From NCBI GenBank assembly GCA_020881915.1, contig JAJFPB010000003.1, positions 3,348,001 through 3,412,000 of the forward strand: a DNA stretch of 64,000 bases, read 5' to 3'. Source of the DNA: Paramyrothecium sp. XJ0827 (taxonomy: Eukaryota > Ascomycota > Sordariomycetes > Hypocreales > Stachybotryaceae). The translations under genes and the position numbers were made by a program. Shown piece by piece: positions 11,139 through 21,431 of this stretch. The notes below the pieces were generated by a model. That model did no database searches. It was not told the DNA's origin and saw only the letters and a list, made by a program, of their open reading frames with translations. The stretch's first letter is position 1. Each line of letters begins with the position of its first letter.

Positions 11139-11799
11139 GCATTCCGTTAAAAAGCCCTAACACCCGTTTGTTCTTGGTTGCTTGCCGATGCCGGAGAGAT
11201 GTATATTCGCGTGCGTTCTAAGATTGCGATGCCTGCTTGCCGGCATGTTAATGAAATAGCACTGACCCATTTGTTTAGAAAAAAAAAAAAAAGAAATAGA
11301 AAAAAATAGAAAGAGAAAAAACCCCCCCCAATAGAGGAAACCTGGACAAATGATGCACTTTTGGCGCCAAGATACCCATTGCCCAATGAAGTTTTCCCTC
11401 AGCTATTACCGCGCCTGATTCTCCAATCAGCTGAACGTCAAGACCGTCGAATGAATTCAATCGAGTGACCCAGCTTACCCCAGGCTGGAATCCTTATTCG
11501 GGCGCAGCCCCTCCAACACCCCTCTGCGGCATGACGTCAGAAGGGTCTATCTTCTCTTATCTTATCTTCACGTGCCCATCCCAAGACAGGAACGGTCAAT
11601 CCATTTCCAGAAGTGGTAAAAGAAAACGATCATATCAAACTCAAAAGTGCAATTTTGTACCCAACAGGCCCCAAGCTTCCACGCGCAGTAAAAGCCGAGG
11701 CCCTGCGACAACGCTGGACGTTCTTCCCCAAAGCCCCGAAGCCTGTCCTTGGCACGATGCGTACAGCCACAGCGCCGCGACAATAGCCCTCTGCCCACA
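11139..11799. other. Intergenic region with an A-rich low-complexity block
   Basis: This is the 3' flank of the secreted-protein gene and the promoter of MTG1. It contains a 14-base A-run at 11279-11292, an A-rich continuation and an 8-base C-run at 11332-11339. No gene was seen. Confidence 0.6.
11279..11339. repeat. Low-complexity A-rich/C-run block
   Basis: Fourteen consecutive A bases are followed by AAATAG-like A-rich sequence and a run of eight C bases. It may be a poly(A)-like remnant or simple sequence; no flanking target-site duplication was recognised. Confidence 0.7.
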
Positions 11800-12819
11800 A
11801 TGGCGACCAAGTTCGTGCCCCGGTCCGCCTTCAGCATCCCAAACTTCATCCCCAAGACCTACTACCTCGGCCATCACGATGCCGGCGGCGAGAAGATCAA
11901 GAGCACCATGTCGCGCGTGTCCCTCGTGCTCGAGTGCCGCGACTTCCGCCTCCCCTTCTCCTCCGAGAACCCCAACTTCGAGAGGCTCTGCGCCGGCCGC
12001 GAGCGCCTGGTCGTCTTCACCAAGTACGACCTCGGCGCCGACACCCGCGACGCCCGCGACGCGCTCAAGAAGCTCTACGGCGGGCGCGCCGTCTTCTGGA
12101 ACAACGGGGGCCCGTCGAGGACGCAGGCGCTGCTGCAGAGGCTCAAGGAGGTCGCTATCGCGACCGACTCCCTCACCGGCCTGCGCATCATGGTCGTCGG
12201 CATGCCCAATGTCGGTAAGAGCACCTTGCTTAACGCCCTCCGCACCCAGGGCTCTCCCGGTGTGAAGAAGGCCAAGGCCGCCAGGACGGGCGATCAGCCC
12301 GGCGTCACGCGCAGCGTCGGCACCGCCGTGCGCATCGCCAACTTCCAGGCCCCCGGCGGCGACGACCGCGACATCTTCCTCCTCGACACCCCGGGCATCT
12401 TCCCTCCCTACGTCGATAACGCCGAGTCCATGATCAAGCTCGCCCTCGTCCAGGGCATCAAGAAGGGCCTGATCCCCGACGCCGTCCTCGTCGACTACCT
12501 CCTGTACCGCCTCAACGCGTGGGACCCGGCCATCTACGCCAGGTACTGCGAGCCGACAAACGACGTCGACGAGTTCCTCACGGCGGTCGCGCGGCGCGAG
12601 GGCAAGCTCATGGCGGGGGGCGTGCCCAACTTGCATGACGCCGCCGCCCGCGTCCTGTCGCAGTGGAGGGCGGGGAGACTGGGCAAGTTCGTTCTGGATG
12701 ACCTGTCGCAGGCAGGCATCACGGCCCATGAGAAGGCTTTGATCTCGCCGGCCCTCAGCCTGAACCAGGCCAAGAAACGCCAAAAGCAGGTGGCCAAGGA
12801 AGAAAGCCTAGGTGAATAG
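11800..12819 (+). CDS. MTG1: Mitochondrial ribosome-assembly GTPase Mtg1 (circularly permuted)
   Basis: A single exon of 339 codons starts at the ATG at 11800. The motif order is permuted as in the YlqF/MTG1 family: the G4-type FTKYDLG (about residue 75) precedes the P-loop GMPNVGKST (about 134-142), then the switch region RTGDQPGVTRSVG and the G3 motif DTPGIF (about 196). A C-terminal helical domain follows, with a lysine-rich end. Family role: a GTPase at the inner face of the mitochondrial inner membrane needed for assembly of the large mitoribosomal subunit. The N-terminus (FVPRSAFSIPNFIPKTYYLGHH) matches the family start, so 11800 is preferred to the non-ATG start 51 bases upstream. The gene is very GC-rich at third positions, which produces a long antisense frame that I reject. 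It is convergent with the CTI6-like gene. Confidence 0.93.
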   Translation: MATKFVPRSAFSIPNFIPKTYYLGHHDAGGEKIKSTMSRVSLVLECRDFRLPFSSENPNFERLCAGRERLVVFTKYDLGADTRDARDALKKLYGGRAVFWNNGGPSRTQALLQRLKEVAIATDSLTGLRIMVVGMPNVGKSTLLNALRTQGSPGVKKAKAARTGDQPGVTRSVGTAVRIANFQAPGGDDRDIFLLDTPGIFPPYVDNAESMIKLALVQGIKKGLIPDAVLVDYLLYRLNAWDPAIYARYCEPTNDVDEFLTAVARREGKLMAGGVPNLHDAAARVLSQWRAGRLGKFVLDDLSQAGITAHEKALISPALSLNQAKKRQKQVAKEESLGE

Positions 12820-13300
12820 GCCACCAATACTTTGTAACAATAATTGTACATCATTTAGAGGGTCGAGAGACCTACAGATACCCCACCATAATACCAAAAC
12901 TTGGAGTTTATCACCGCGAGGAATGAAGAATACAGCTCCAACATAAATACTTCTATCTTTCACAGCCTAACTGATGTGCTTCCATCAGCAGAGACTGCAG
13001 GGTATATATGAAAGTAACAGACTGCCTAGTAAGCCTAGGGGGCCTTGAGGGCCTGATGAAATAAAACCAAGATACAATGTCCGTCCCTCCTTTTGCCATT
13101 CATAACAATGTCATGGCGGTATGCCCAGAAACGCCAAAGATGCAAACACTCCTCCAAACGCCAATTCACAGCACAAAGCTGAAAACTCCTTTCCCTCACC
13201 ACCTTCCCTGGTAAGTGTTCGCAGGACGGGACGTAGAGAAGCCATTCATGTCCTAGAAACATCAATCAAACTGGGTGCAGCCGTTCCGCGCGCAAGAGCA
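12820..13300. other. Convergent 3' intergenic region
   Basis: The spacer between the convergent MTG1-like and CTI6-like stops is probably 3' UTR of both. It is AT-richer than the flanking coding sequence, and no gene was seen. Confidence 0.6.
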
Positions 13301-15324
13301 CTAGACATATTGATTCTGCCACTTGACCATATCTCGCGTCAGAATATCCATCATTTCCATGCAATTCAGATCCCTGAAATCCTTGTCAAGTGGATTGGCG
13401 GATGCCCCGTTGGGGAGACTGTCGCTCGGTGTTCCGTTGACCGGCGTCGACGCGGCTTTGAGTGGCGAGGCGTTCCCACTGACACCCTCTCCATTTTGAG
13501 TGGGAGGCGAAGCCTCGGCTGCCAGATCGACTTGTGTCCTTGATATGAAATCCATAATGGCAGCCACCCTGCGCTTCATATCCGCCATGCTCATTTTTGT
13601 TGCCATTGAGGACTTGGATTTGCTCCCCGCTTTGTTTTCGCCCGAGGATGCCTTGGTGTGCCCGGTCGAAGCCGGCTCGTCTGTGTCCTTGCGGATATCG
13701 CGTGACATGGATCGGGCTGGGGACTCATCCTTCTCTAAGTCCTTGGTATATTGATTTTTGCCCTTGCCTTTTTTGTGATGACTTCGGCCGCCTCGCTTGT
13801 GACTACTTCCCACGCTTGGCTGAGCGGCTGGTGGGGTTCCGGGGAGAGGAGGTAGGACCGGCGTCGGCGGTTCGGAGACAGAAGGGGGTTCGACGCTCTT
13901 GTTTCGTGGAGGTTTGGCTACAGCCGGCGGCACTTCTTCTGATAAATCTGAATCTGTTTTTGTCAGGATGGGCCGGTCGCTTGATGTCTCGAGAATTGAT
14001 GACAAACCTTCAGCACGCCTGCGTTCCGCACGACCCTTACGCTTGTTCGCGGCCTCCTGCCGCTGACGTTCCCGATCCTCTTTTTCCGATTTTTCTCTAT
14101 GTGTCCGACCGTTCCGAAGCTTCTTCAGCCCGTTCCTGGCATTCTCATCTTCTGATTCGTCCCGGCTTTGGGGGTCGTTCTGTTCTGGACCGGTCGGTGG
14201 GGATGCCGATCGCGAACTCGTTCGCTGCCTCTTGACGTGTAACACATTCCTGTATTGCAAAATTAGTATCTGGCACGAAATTGGGGCAGCTTTGGGTGCA
14301 CAAACTCTTCGCTGTCACTACGCCCACGCTTGGTGCGTCTTATTGTGCCCTCTATCGAATCCTGAACTGTCTCCTCCTTGCTCGCCTCAATTGCACGGCG
14401 GAGCTGTTCGTCGTCATAGGCAGCGTCTCGGCTGTTCATTGTTGATCGCCGTTTAGAGCTTTGCGACGCTGAATTCTGGCGTGAGCTCTTCGAGCCGTTG
14501 CCCTTGGGAGACTTAGTACCATCCTTTACCAATGAGGTGGCTCTGGAAGTGCCTCTCGACGGTCGATATAAGGGTACGTATTTTGAGAATCGTTGTCTGC
14601 ATTCACATGGCCATTAGCAATCGGATGGCAGTTTGAGGCCGGGAGAGCAGATGTTCAAGAACGCCGGTTCCAGGCGGCAGAACAGAAAAGAAACGAAAAT
14701 CTATGGGGAACTGTGTGCCTGGAGAAGTCCCACGGATCTGGGCGACGCGGCTGTGAAAACGTACCCATTTGTAGCTGTGTGTATTTTGTGTAGTTCCTTG
14801 CGACACAGTTCGCAGAAGTATTCGTCTGGCGAACTCTCTGCGCTGAAAATTCCAACACAGGCACCATGCTGCCAAACCTTGCATACGTCACATTGAACGA
14901 AGAAGCCAGTAACGTCTTCGGTAAGTTCAATCGCGGCGAAGATGTCGGCGTCGGGGCTATCCACGGGCGGACGGCCAGGATACTCATCGGAGCCGCAAAT
15001 GCAGCGGACGGCCTCGTCCTCCTCATCCTGGAGGTCGTCACTTCCATTGACCATATCGAGAACGTCGGGGCGCAACTCGATTAGCTTTTCTTGTTCTTCG
15101 TGCTGGCCACGCGTGCGCCTGCGACCGAGGAGGGTATCGTCAATGTCCTCCGGTGGCTCAGAGGACAGTGAAGCTGTGGGCGTGGACTTGTCGGAGGGAG
15201 GTTTAATGACGGATCTTGTGTTTCTATCGCCGCGGGAGGACGATCCCGAGGAGGCCGATGAGTGTTGGGATTGAGGATTGGTCGGACGAGCTCTCGACGA
15301 TCGTCGCGGTGAGGGCGGCGCCAT
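13301..15324 (-). CDS. CTI6: PHD-finger chromatin protein, Cti6-like (Rpd3L complex)
   Basis: Three exons, 15324-14765, 14596-14306 and 14249-13301, give 599 residues. Intron 1 (168 nt, GTACGT...GCAG) restores GQRFSKYVPLY after the finger. Intron 2 (56 nt, GTTTGT...ACAG) has a textbook TACTAAT branch site. The PHD finger has C108/C110, then a spacer insert, C145/C148, H153/C156 and C171/C174, that is C4HC3, with the typical FFVQCDVCKVWQHGACVG core. The rest is disordered and basic: an RRAIEASKEE segment, an acidic/basic ERQRQEAANKRKGRAERR coil, and a short C-terminal helix (MDILTRDMVKWQNQYV) conserved in Cti6 relatives. Known role in yeast: a subunit of the Rpd3L histone deacetylase complex that binds H3K4me3. 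The first ATG at 15324 starts MAPPSPRRSSRARP, a plausible nuclear-localised N-terminus. Confidence 0.87.
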
Positions 15325-17381
15325 TGAAGAATGGCAGAGGGCGGCGCGGGGACTCTGTGGGGCGAATGTGCTGGCGACGCGTGTTGTGGTAGACAGTTAT
15401 GCTTGGGAAACCAACGTGTACGGTCAGTGTGTCTCGGAGGCACAGGTGACGAGAGGTTGGCGGAAGGAATGGCGACTGAGATCGTGGTTGGGGACTGATG
15501 GTTGTGAGCAGCCAGAAGCCGCCGAGGGAATGCGACGGGCTACTGGGGAGCAAGACAAAGTCGAGGGAAGTAGTCAGGTTGCAGTATGAATTGACAATTT
15601 TTCATGACGGAAACCAGCAAACCGCAAGGCACGCTCATGACACAACCAGTCTGCTGGAGGGTGAGGGGAGACGGGGGAGCGTAGGTTGGGTGTGAGGTAT
15701 GGAGGAGAAAGAGAGGGCAGGCCTTTCGCTCACAACTCGCAGTCTGGCTGTCCTGGTGGATTAGTCGCACGGAGCTGCTGGTGCTGCGTCTTGGAAAAGA
15801 CCTTACCTGTTCTGGGGCTCCCAGCAGGTACGTACCTCCCCGGTCGCAGCCATGGTGGGCACAAAAAGCCGGCACTGGACTGCACAGCGCCAACATGACT
15901 TGTCGGTCGGGGGACTCCAACCCGCTGATAGTGCGCTGGGACGCCGCAGGCGAGGAAACCGCCCGCCGAAGGGAGGACGGGGACCGTTGTTCAGGAAATG
16001 TATCGCAAACCACTTTTTGCCAACAAGCTGACTCCGGCGCTGGGCTCCCAGTTGCGGAGCCGACGAATATCCAATATCAAGGGGGGAAGATGCCATTGCC
16101 TCTGTTCGGGTGGCAGCGCGCCCTTGTATTTCCACAGTACAGAGGTATATGCGAGCTGACCATGGTCAAGGTCGGTCACAGTCGTCTCTTGTTCACCTTG
16201 CCGGCGCTCTCATGTGTTGTGGTGGTCTCGCCCGAATGTGGTTCGGGATGCATCGCTTTGATGCCTCTTGCTTTGTGAGGTTAACCAGAAGACTTGAATT
16301 AGTCATTCTTGGTCGGCCTGACTGCATCTCACCCAAGACGGAACCCTCCTCGGCCAGTCCTTGTTGGATTTCCAAGCATCGGCTCCCCATTTACCCCTCT
16401 TGTGAACCCCTGTGTCTGCCCCAAGACCGTGACCCATTCTTCTGAACTGTTGTCCATTAGTTACGCCGTCCGAGCAATCGACCGGCCTGGCCTGCCTACA
16501 GTACTGTTCCACACCTAACAGTGCAGGGCTGGTGCTTGGTTGGTCGTACCGGCTTACCTAAGACATCGAATGGACGGCCCTTGTCGTGGCACACCTCCTA
16601 ACCACACAGTTGACCTAAGGTTCCATATTAGCCACTACCTTATCAAATGCCAAAAGTGTTCTCTCCTGCAATCGCTTTGCTTTGGCCTGTATGCAGTGAG
16701 CCAGCTCCGAGCTTGAACGGCTTTCTTTGCACCTTTTGCTTTCCAGTTGGGCTTCCGCTGTCCGTTCATTGTCCCTCGTCGGACCCTTGACGAACCTCCG
16801 AGGCGTCCTCGCCGCATCCTGGTATCGGACGAAGGTGTCCCTCATTTGCTTCATCGAACCGCCAACCGGGGCCTGCACAGCACTCTGGAATCCGCGCATC
16901 AGGCCGTATGACCTTGCAGCAGAAGGTTTGTAGCCTTGCCAATTTGTTGATACCTTGTGATGGCTGCTTCGGACTACTATACTCCCCCCCCTGGCCGATG
17001 ACGTGTTGGGTATTAATGTCTGACTGATCATATCGCACAGGACGTTGCATGTGCCTGAGCCGGACGATTCTGATCCAAACGACCTCGCTTCCCGACCACG
17101 CTCGTCATTTCGAAAAGTAAACTTGCCTTCCTTGGTATTTTACGGTACTGGGTTTCCCTGCAGCAAGGAGTCGAGAGCTTCCGCCGCGGCTTTGCTCTGC
17201 CACTGTTCTTCGCGCTGTAACTCTTGCCACTGCCAGAAGTTTTTCTGACGGCTGGTTGCATGTACGATGTGTGATGGGTATGCCTTTCCTTCTACTTTTC
17301 TTTTCTTTCTCGGGGTAGCTGCCAGCTGCATGCTCTCCTCTACTTTCCTACATTCTTTCCATCTGAAGCAGTCATCGAGCT
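15325..17381. other. 2.1 kb divergent intergenic region
   Basis: The region separates two divergent genes. The first few hundred bases read as a pyrimidine-rich leader of the CTI6-like gene on the minus strand. It contains one weak minus-strand candidate gene at 16615-16899, listed separately, and otherwise nothing I can support. Confidence 0.55.
16615..16899 (-). CDS. Possible small basic protein (weak candidate)
   Basis: An ATG frame of 94 codons encodes a Lys/Arg-rich, helical-looking protein (starting MRGFQSAVQAPVGGSMKQMR) and continues in frame upstream to an ATG at 17031. The upstream part contains GTATCA and GCTGCAAG signals that could be a short intron. Nothing in it matches a family I know, and another frame over the same bases is almost as long. 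It is kept only because the amino-acid composition looks more protein-like than that of neighbouring frames. Confidence 0.2.
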   Translation of the reverse strand: MRGFQSAVQAPVGGSMKQMRDTFVRYQDAARTPRRFVKGPTRDNERTAEAQLESKRCKESRSSSELAHCIQAKAKRLQERTLLAFDKVVANMEP

Positions 17382-19464
17382 ATGGATTCTCCTCCTACCA
17401 CCACAGTTCGCGTCAAGCTGAAGAATCACTGGATTATCCTTATCGCCCTGATGTCGACCTTTGCTTCTATCCTCGCGATCTATTGGCTAACCAGAAGGAA
17501 CCGTATGCGGATAACAGATCATAGCCCAAGGATGTCCCCGGATACAGTGTCGTCGCTGTTTCCCGACCGGCCGATTCGGCCGCTGCCGAAGCGGCGCCTT
17601 CGGGAGACTCTATCGCCAGAAATCGCTGATTCGATCAAATACCCTCCCTCGGCTCATGATAATGTTCCTCTTTTCTACTACCCGCCCTACACCCCGAAAG
17701 ACGAGGCGAGTCCGCCAAGCATAGGATCTCCCAGCCCAGTCGACCGCAGTCGCCGAAACGAGTCTGGGTCAAACCACACTGGTCAACGAAACGGGCCTCG
17801 GTCGAGTCGTAACGAAGACGAAAATGCAGGTGCAAGGAGCACCCTTGTGACCAGGTCGCCCCCAGACATTCTCACTCGATCCTCTCGTCGGATATCAAGG
17901 CTCGAACAGTCTCGCAACGCCGATCCTCCCCCACCGCCATCCGCAGCGTCCTCGGTAGACGGGTACGACTCTTTTGAGAACACCAATAACAAGAAGAAGC
18001 GGAAGATACCCTCAGCTAGCGATACGGCCCTCAGTGTCACACATAGTCTCAATGGGGACTTCGCGTCACTCACATCGTCCGGCAGAGAACATTCTCCAAC
18101 CGACGATCCAAACGGCGACAGGGCATTTTCAGTTTCCTCGACCTATGCAGGGACCGGCCCTTTCATGCCTAATAACCAAGGGATATCGGGTTCTGGAAGG
18201 GGAAGGTTAGGGCGGTCGAGGAATGGCAGAAGCCCTTTGCGAGCTTTACCGGACGGGAACAGTACCTTGGCTGGCCGGCCCTCAAAGGCCGGCCCTCCTC
18301 AATGGGCTCAACCAGGTACGTGAACTCAGTTGTCCCTATCAGAGACTGGTACACCTCTTTCACTCCCAGCACTTCCCAAGGTGTGAATCCGGCTTTGCTT
18401 GAGCATAGTGAACACTACCTGCTTTGAGCAGCTTCGGCGGATGACACAATTCGCGACTCCCCGGCAGCTTAACTCAGTCAGGACGTAGCTTGCGTCCACT
18501 TTCTTTCACTTGCCGCCTTGGGCTCCTCTTCTATCATATTCGCATTGTATGGCAAGTCACTTGGATAATAGCTGATTGTTCACTTTGCATTATTAGATCA
18601 CGAAAGCAGCGGCATTATATCCAGCGCCATCGCGAATGCAGAGAAGTTGCCTCCGCAAGGCCAAGAGAACGTCAGCCTTCTACAGCAGCACTCAATGGCT
18701 AAAACAACACCGGCCTCAACACAATTCACTTTCACTTGCGACTCGCAAGTGCCCGGAACCGTCCAATGGCCAGGTCAGTGAAAACGGAAACGAGAAGAAC
18801 TGCTCTCAGTGAATGCTGACTAGGTACAGGTCATTTGTCGCGGCACAGCATGGGCACGCAGACAGCATCAGGCACTTCGCCAGGAGCTCATGCCAATGGC
18901 TCTGCCAACCACGACGGGTCATCCAAAGCCCCTAGTGGTGGCTCTGCGCACTCTCGTCGAAAAGAACGTCGCCGCTTAGAGCGGGAGCTACTCCTGGCAG
19001 CCCGTCACCGGCGTCAGTTGGCCGCAGACTCCTATTATCACAACCCATCAAAGCTGGAAGACGTCTGGATTTGCGAGTTTTGCGAATATGAAAGGATTTT
19101 TGGTCAGCCACCCAGGGCTCTCATTCGAAATTACGAAATCAAAGATCGACGTCATCGACAGGAGGAGGCTGACCGCAAACGATTGCTCGAGAAGGCCAAG
19201 GCCAAGGGAAGAAAGAGCAGAAAGGCGAGCAAGGCCGCGAGCAAAGGTGCAGCTACTGTCAACCACACCCCTAACCAGGCTCACGCCGAACACATTGAGG
19301 ACGAGGACGCCCCGTCTATGCATCAGGGTCATAGTCATTCCACGCAATCGGAGGAAGATTATGAGGATGACTTCGATGACGACTATTCGAACCCACCGCC
19401 TGACATTTTAACGAATGGACTGAGCGGCGGAGGCACGCCGGTGTTACTGGGGGACAACACTTAG
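17382..19464 (+). CDS. Conserved ascomycete protein with N-terminal membrane anchor, function unknown
   Basis: Three exons, 17382-18315, 18597-18773 and 18830-19464, give 581 residues. The 281-nt first intron (GTACGT...TTAG) joins P-G|D-H, and the 56-nt second intron (GTCAGT...ACAG, branch TGCTGAC) joins WPG|H. Residues about 15-36 form one transmembrane helix (HWIILIALMSTFASILAIYW) followed by Arg-rich residues, so the bulk probably faces the cytosol. The middle is disordered, Ser/Pro/Arg-rich, with PPPPPS and a KKKRK nuclear-type basic cluster. The conserved core is near the C-terminus: RRKERRRLERELLLAARHRR, then DVWICEFCEYERIFG with a CxxC pair, then PRALIRNYEIKDRRHRQ, a Lys-rich coil and an acidic tail. 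I recognise this WICEFCEYE...ALIRNYE block from hypothetical fungal proteins but know no function. Confidence 0.82.
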
Positions 19465-21431
19465 CTGATTGTCATTCGAGCCTATCGGCGTTGGTGACCG
19501 AGTCTTGGCTATTCGAGTGTTGCGAGGCATCGAGACGCTTATCTGATGTAGAGTTTTCTGGCATACAACCTCTCAACTCGTACACCTTGGCCGGTATTTC
19601 AGTAGGAAGAGTCGTCTCGGTGGGGAGATGGCTCTGGTGGAGGGAGCATGTGGGTTGAGAAACTGTAGCTTCAGTTTATTTTAACAGCCACGAAGGTTGG
19701 CGATGTAGTTGATAGCGACGCTGCGAACCTCTCCCGCGGTCCAGTGGACCCGCTTCTTCTGCTTTCCCTACTGATTCAAACGAAGGAATATAAAATTTTC
19801 ATTCCACTCAGTTGGACACTGTTCACATCTTGGACATGGGGCCAATCGAGACCAGGGTAATCGGGGCTGTTCTTGATGTACCAGCTTCCAGGTGTCGCTG
19901 GTTCTTGGGTTAGTTCATTTTGAGGTTCAGTTTGAGGTAGGTACCCCAAGCTTGGCTTCGTAGCCGCAGCCCCATAACGCACCTCAAATTCCGTAAGCCA
20001 ATAATTCAAATTAATTGGTTGTGGGTCTATGGAGAACAACGTGTTTTGGATCTATACAATAGCTTTTGCGCCGAGTTGGGATTCAGCGGAAAGGGCATAT
20101 CTGAAACCCAATGACGAAATGCAAAGGATCTCAAGGGCCGGGCGCTGGTTGCTCGGGAGTTCTGCATGGAGGGGGATCGTTGACTTGCCGAAGCTAAGCT
20201 TGGTTTGGTGGCAGACGGCGTCTTTTTTCCTTTTTGACGACGTATCAAGACGCACATCGCAGCGAACTTGGTCACTCACCTGCGCTAAAAGATGGGGATG
20301 GTGAAGATCCCAGGGTCGAGGTGATGGTTAGCGTGGATCGGGGTGTGGCCGTGCCGGTCCAGGGTCAGAGGGGATGAGTGCAATATTGTCCTGTAGAGGG
20401 GAAGCAAGGTAATTAGTGATCGACCGGGCCTAATGGGAAGTGGGAACAAACTCACTCATGTCCAAGGTAGAATTGCCCTAGCAGCGGACCGGCATGCTGG
20501 GATTTGTGATGCCGAGTTGGGTTGTGTGTTGTCTCAGTGCTTTGCGCGGTCTCACTACATTGGAAGCTATGATTACCGATAGAGTGACGTTGGCCTGAAA
20601 ACATGCAAGTACAATCTACCCCCCGGAGTTCTCATCACAACAATGCATTGTGATGGTGATTCTGTACGCTCTTACTCCTTCTCAGGATCTGGATTGAAAA
20701 AAAGAAAAGGTCATTGATCCACGAGATCTTGTATTGGTGTTGTAGCTTTATATAGGAAGAGCATCTTTCTCAAGACTTTGTGATAAAAATTACGCTTCAT
20801 CGCTTGGCATCCTAGAGTTCACGCCAGACTATGACACAGGAGGTCGATTGTACACAGTTCCTCGTTGCAGGCCCTGTTTGACCCGTGCGCAAGGGACACC
20901 TGCGCCACGACTGGCATGGAGGCAGCGAGCACTTAACAGTGGGACAGAGACGTGGTGCCGCACTAGCCTCAATGGAGCAGCTTTAGCTCAGCAACCACTT
21001 TCGTCATCGTCATCGCGCAAGCCCCAACTTGGGATTTCCTTCCCCCCCGACCCGCACCCGCACCTAAGAGCTCCCCTGGGGCCCGCTCTATCGGCGACAT
21101 CGTTCCCCGTTCGATCCCATCCTACTAGACAGTGCTCGAACAAAACTTAAACTCCCAGGTCGCTCGACTTCCCGCATCCACGACACGTTCCGTCCCAATA
21201 ATTCCATATCCCGTCTGTGCCAAGATTCGGATATTCCCTCCTTTTCAATCGCATATACTTCTTACCGGACATTGTTTTTTCCTTATCCTCATCCGACAGC
21301 ATAGTGTATTCTTTTACTCCCCCGAGAAACCCTCGTCGCCTTTCGCCCGTCACATCCCCGATCCATGCAACCATCATAGCATTCCACTGACGTGACGCGG
21401 GCTGTTGCGACGCCCATCAAACTCGCCCGCC
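19465..21431. other. 2 kb intergenic region, including a likely long 5' leader
   Basis: There is no supported gene between the 3' end at 19464 and the Seg1-like start at 21432. From about 20960 the plus strand is pyrimidine-rich, as expected for the promoter and 5' leader of the eisosome-like gene. Short frames at 19776-20304 show no domain. Confidence 0.6.

Noticed and set aside
11335..11347. Reverse match to the CCAGGTTTCC part of the IVD/MCCB element upstream of MTG1
   Set aside because: Only 10-12 bases match and the CGG triplet block is absent, so chance is likely.
11641..12783. 380-codon antisense frame over MTG1
   Set aside because: It mirrors the GC-rich MTG1 coding frame; the sense frame contains all GTPase motifs.
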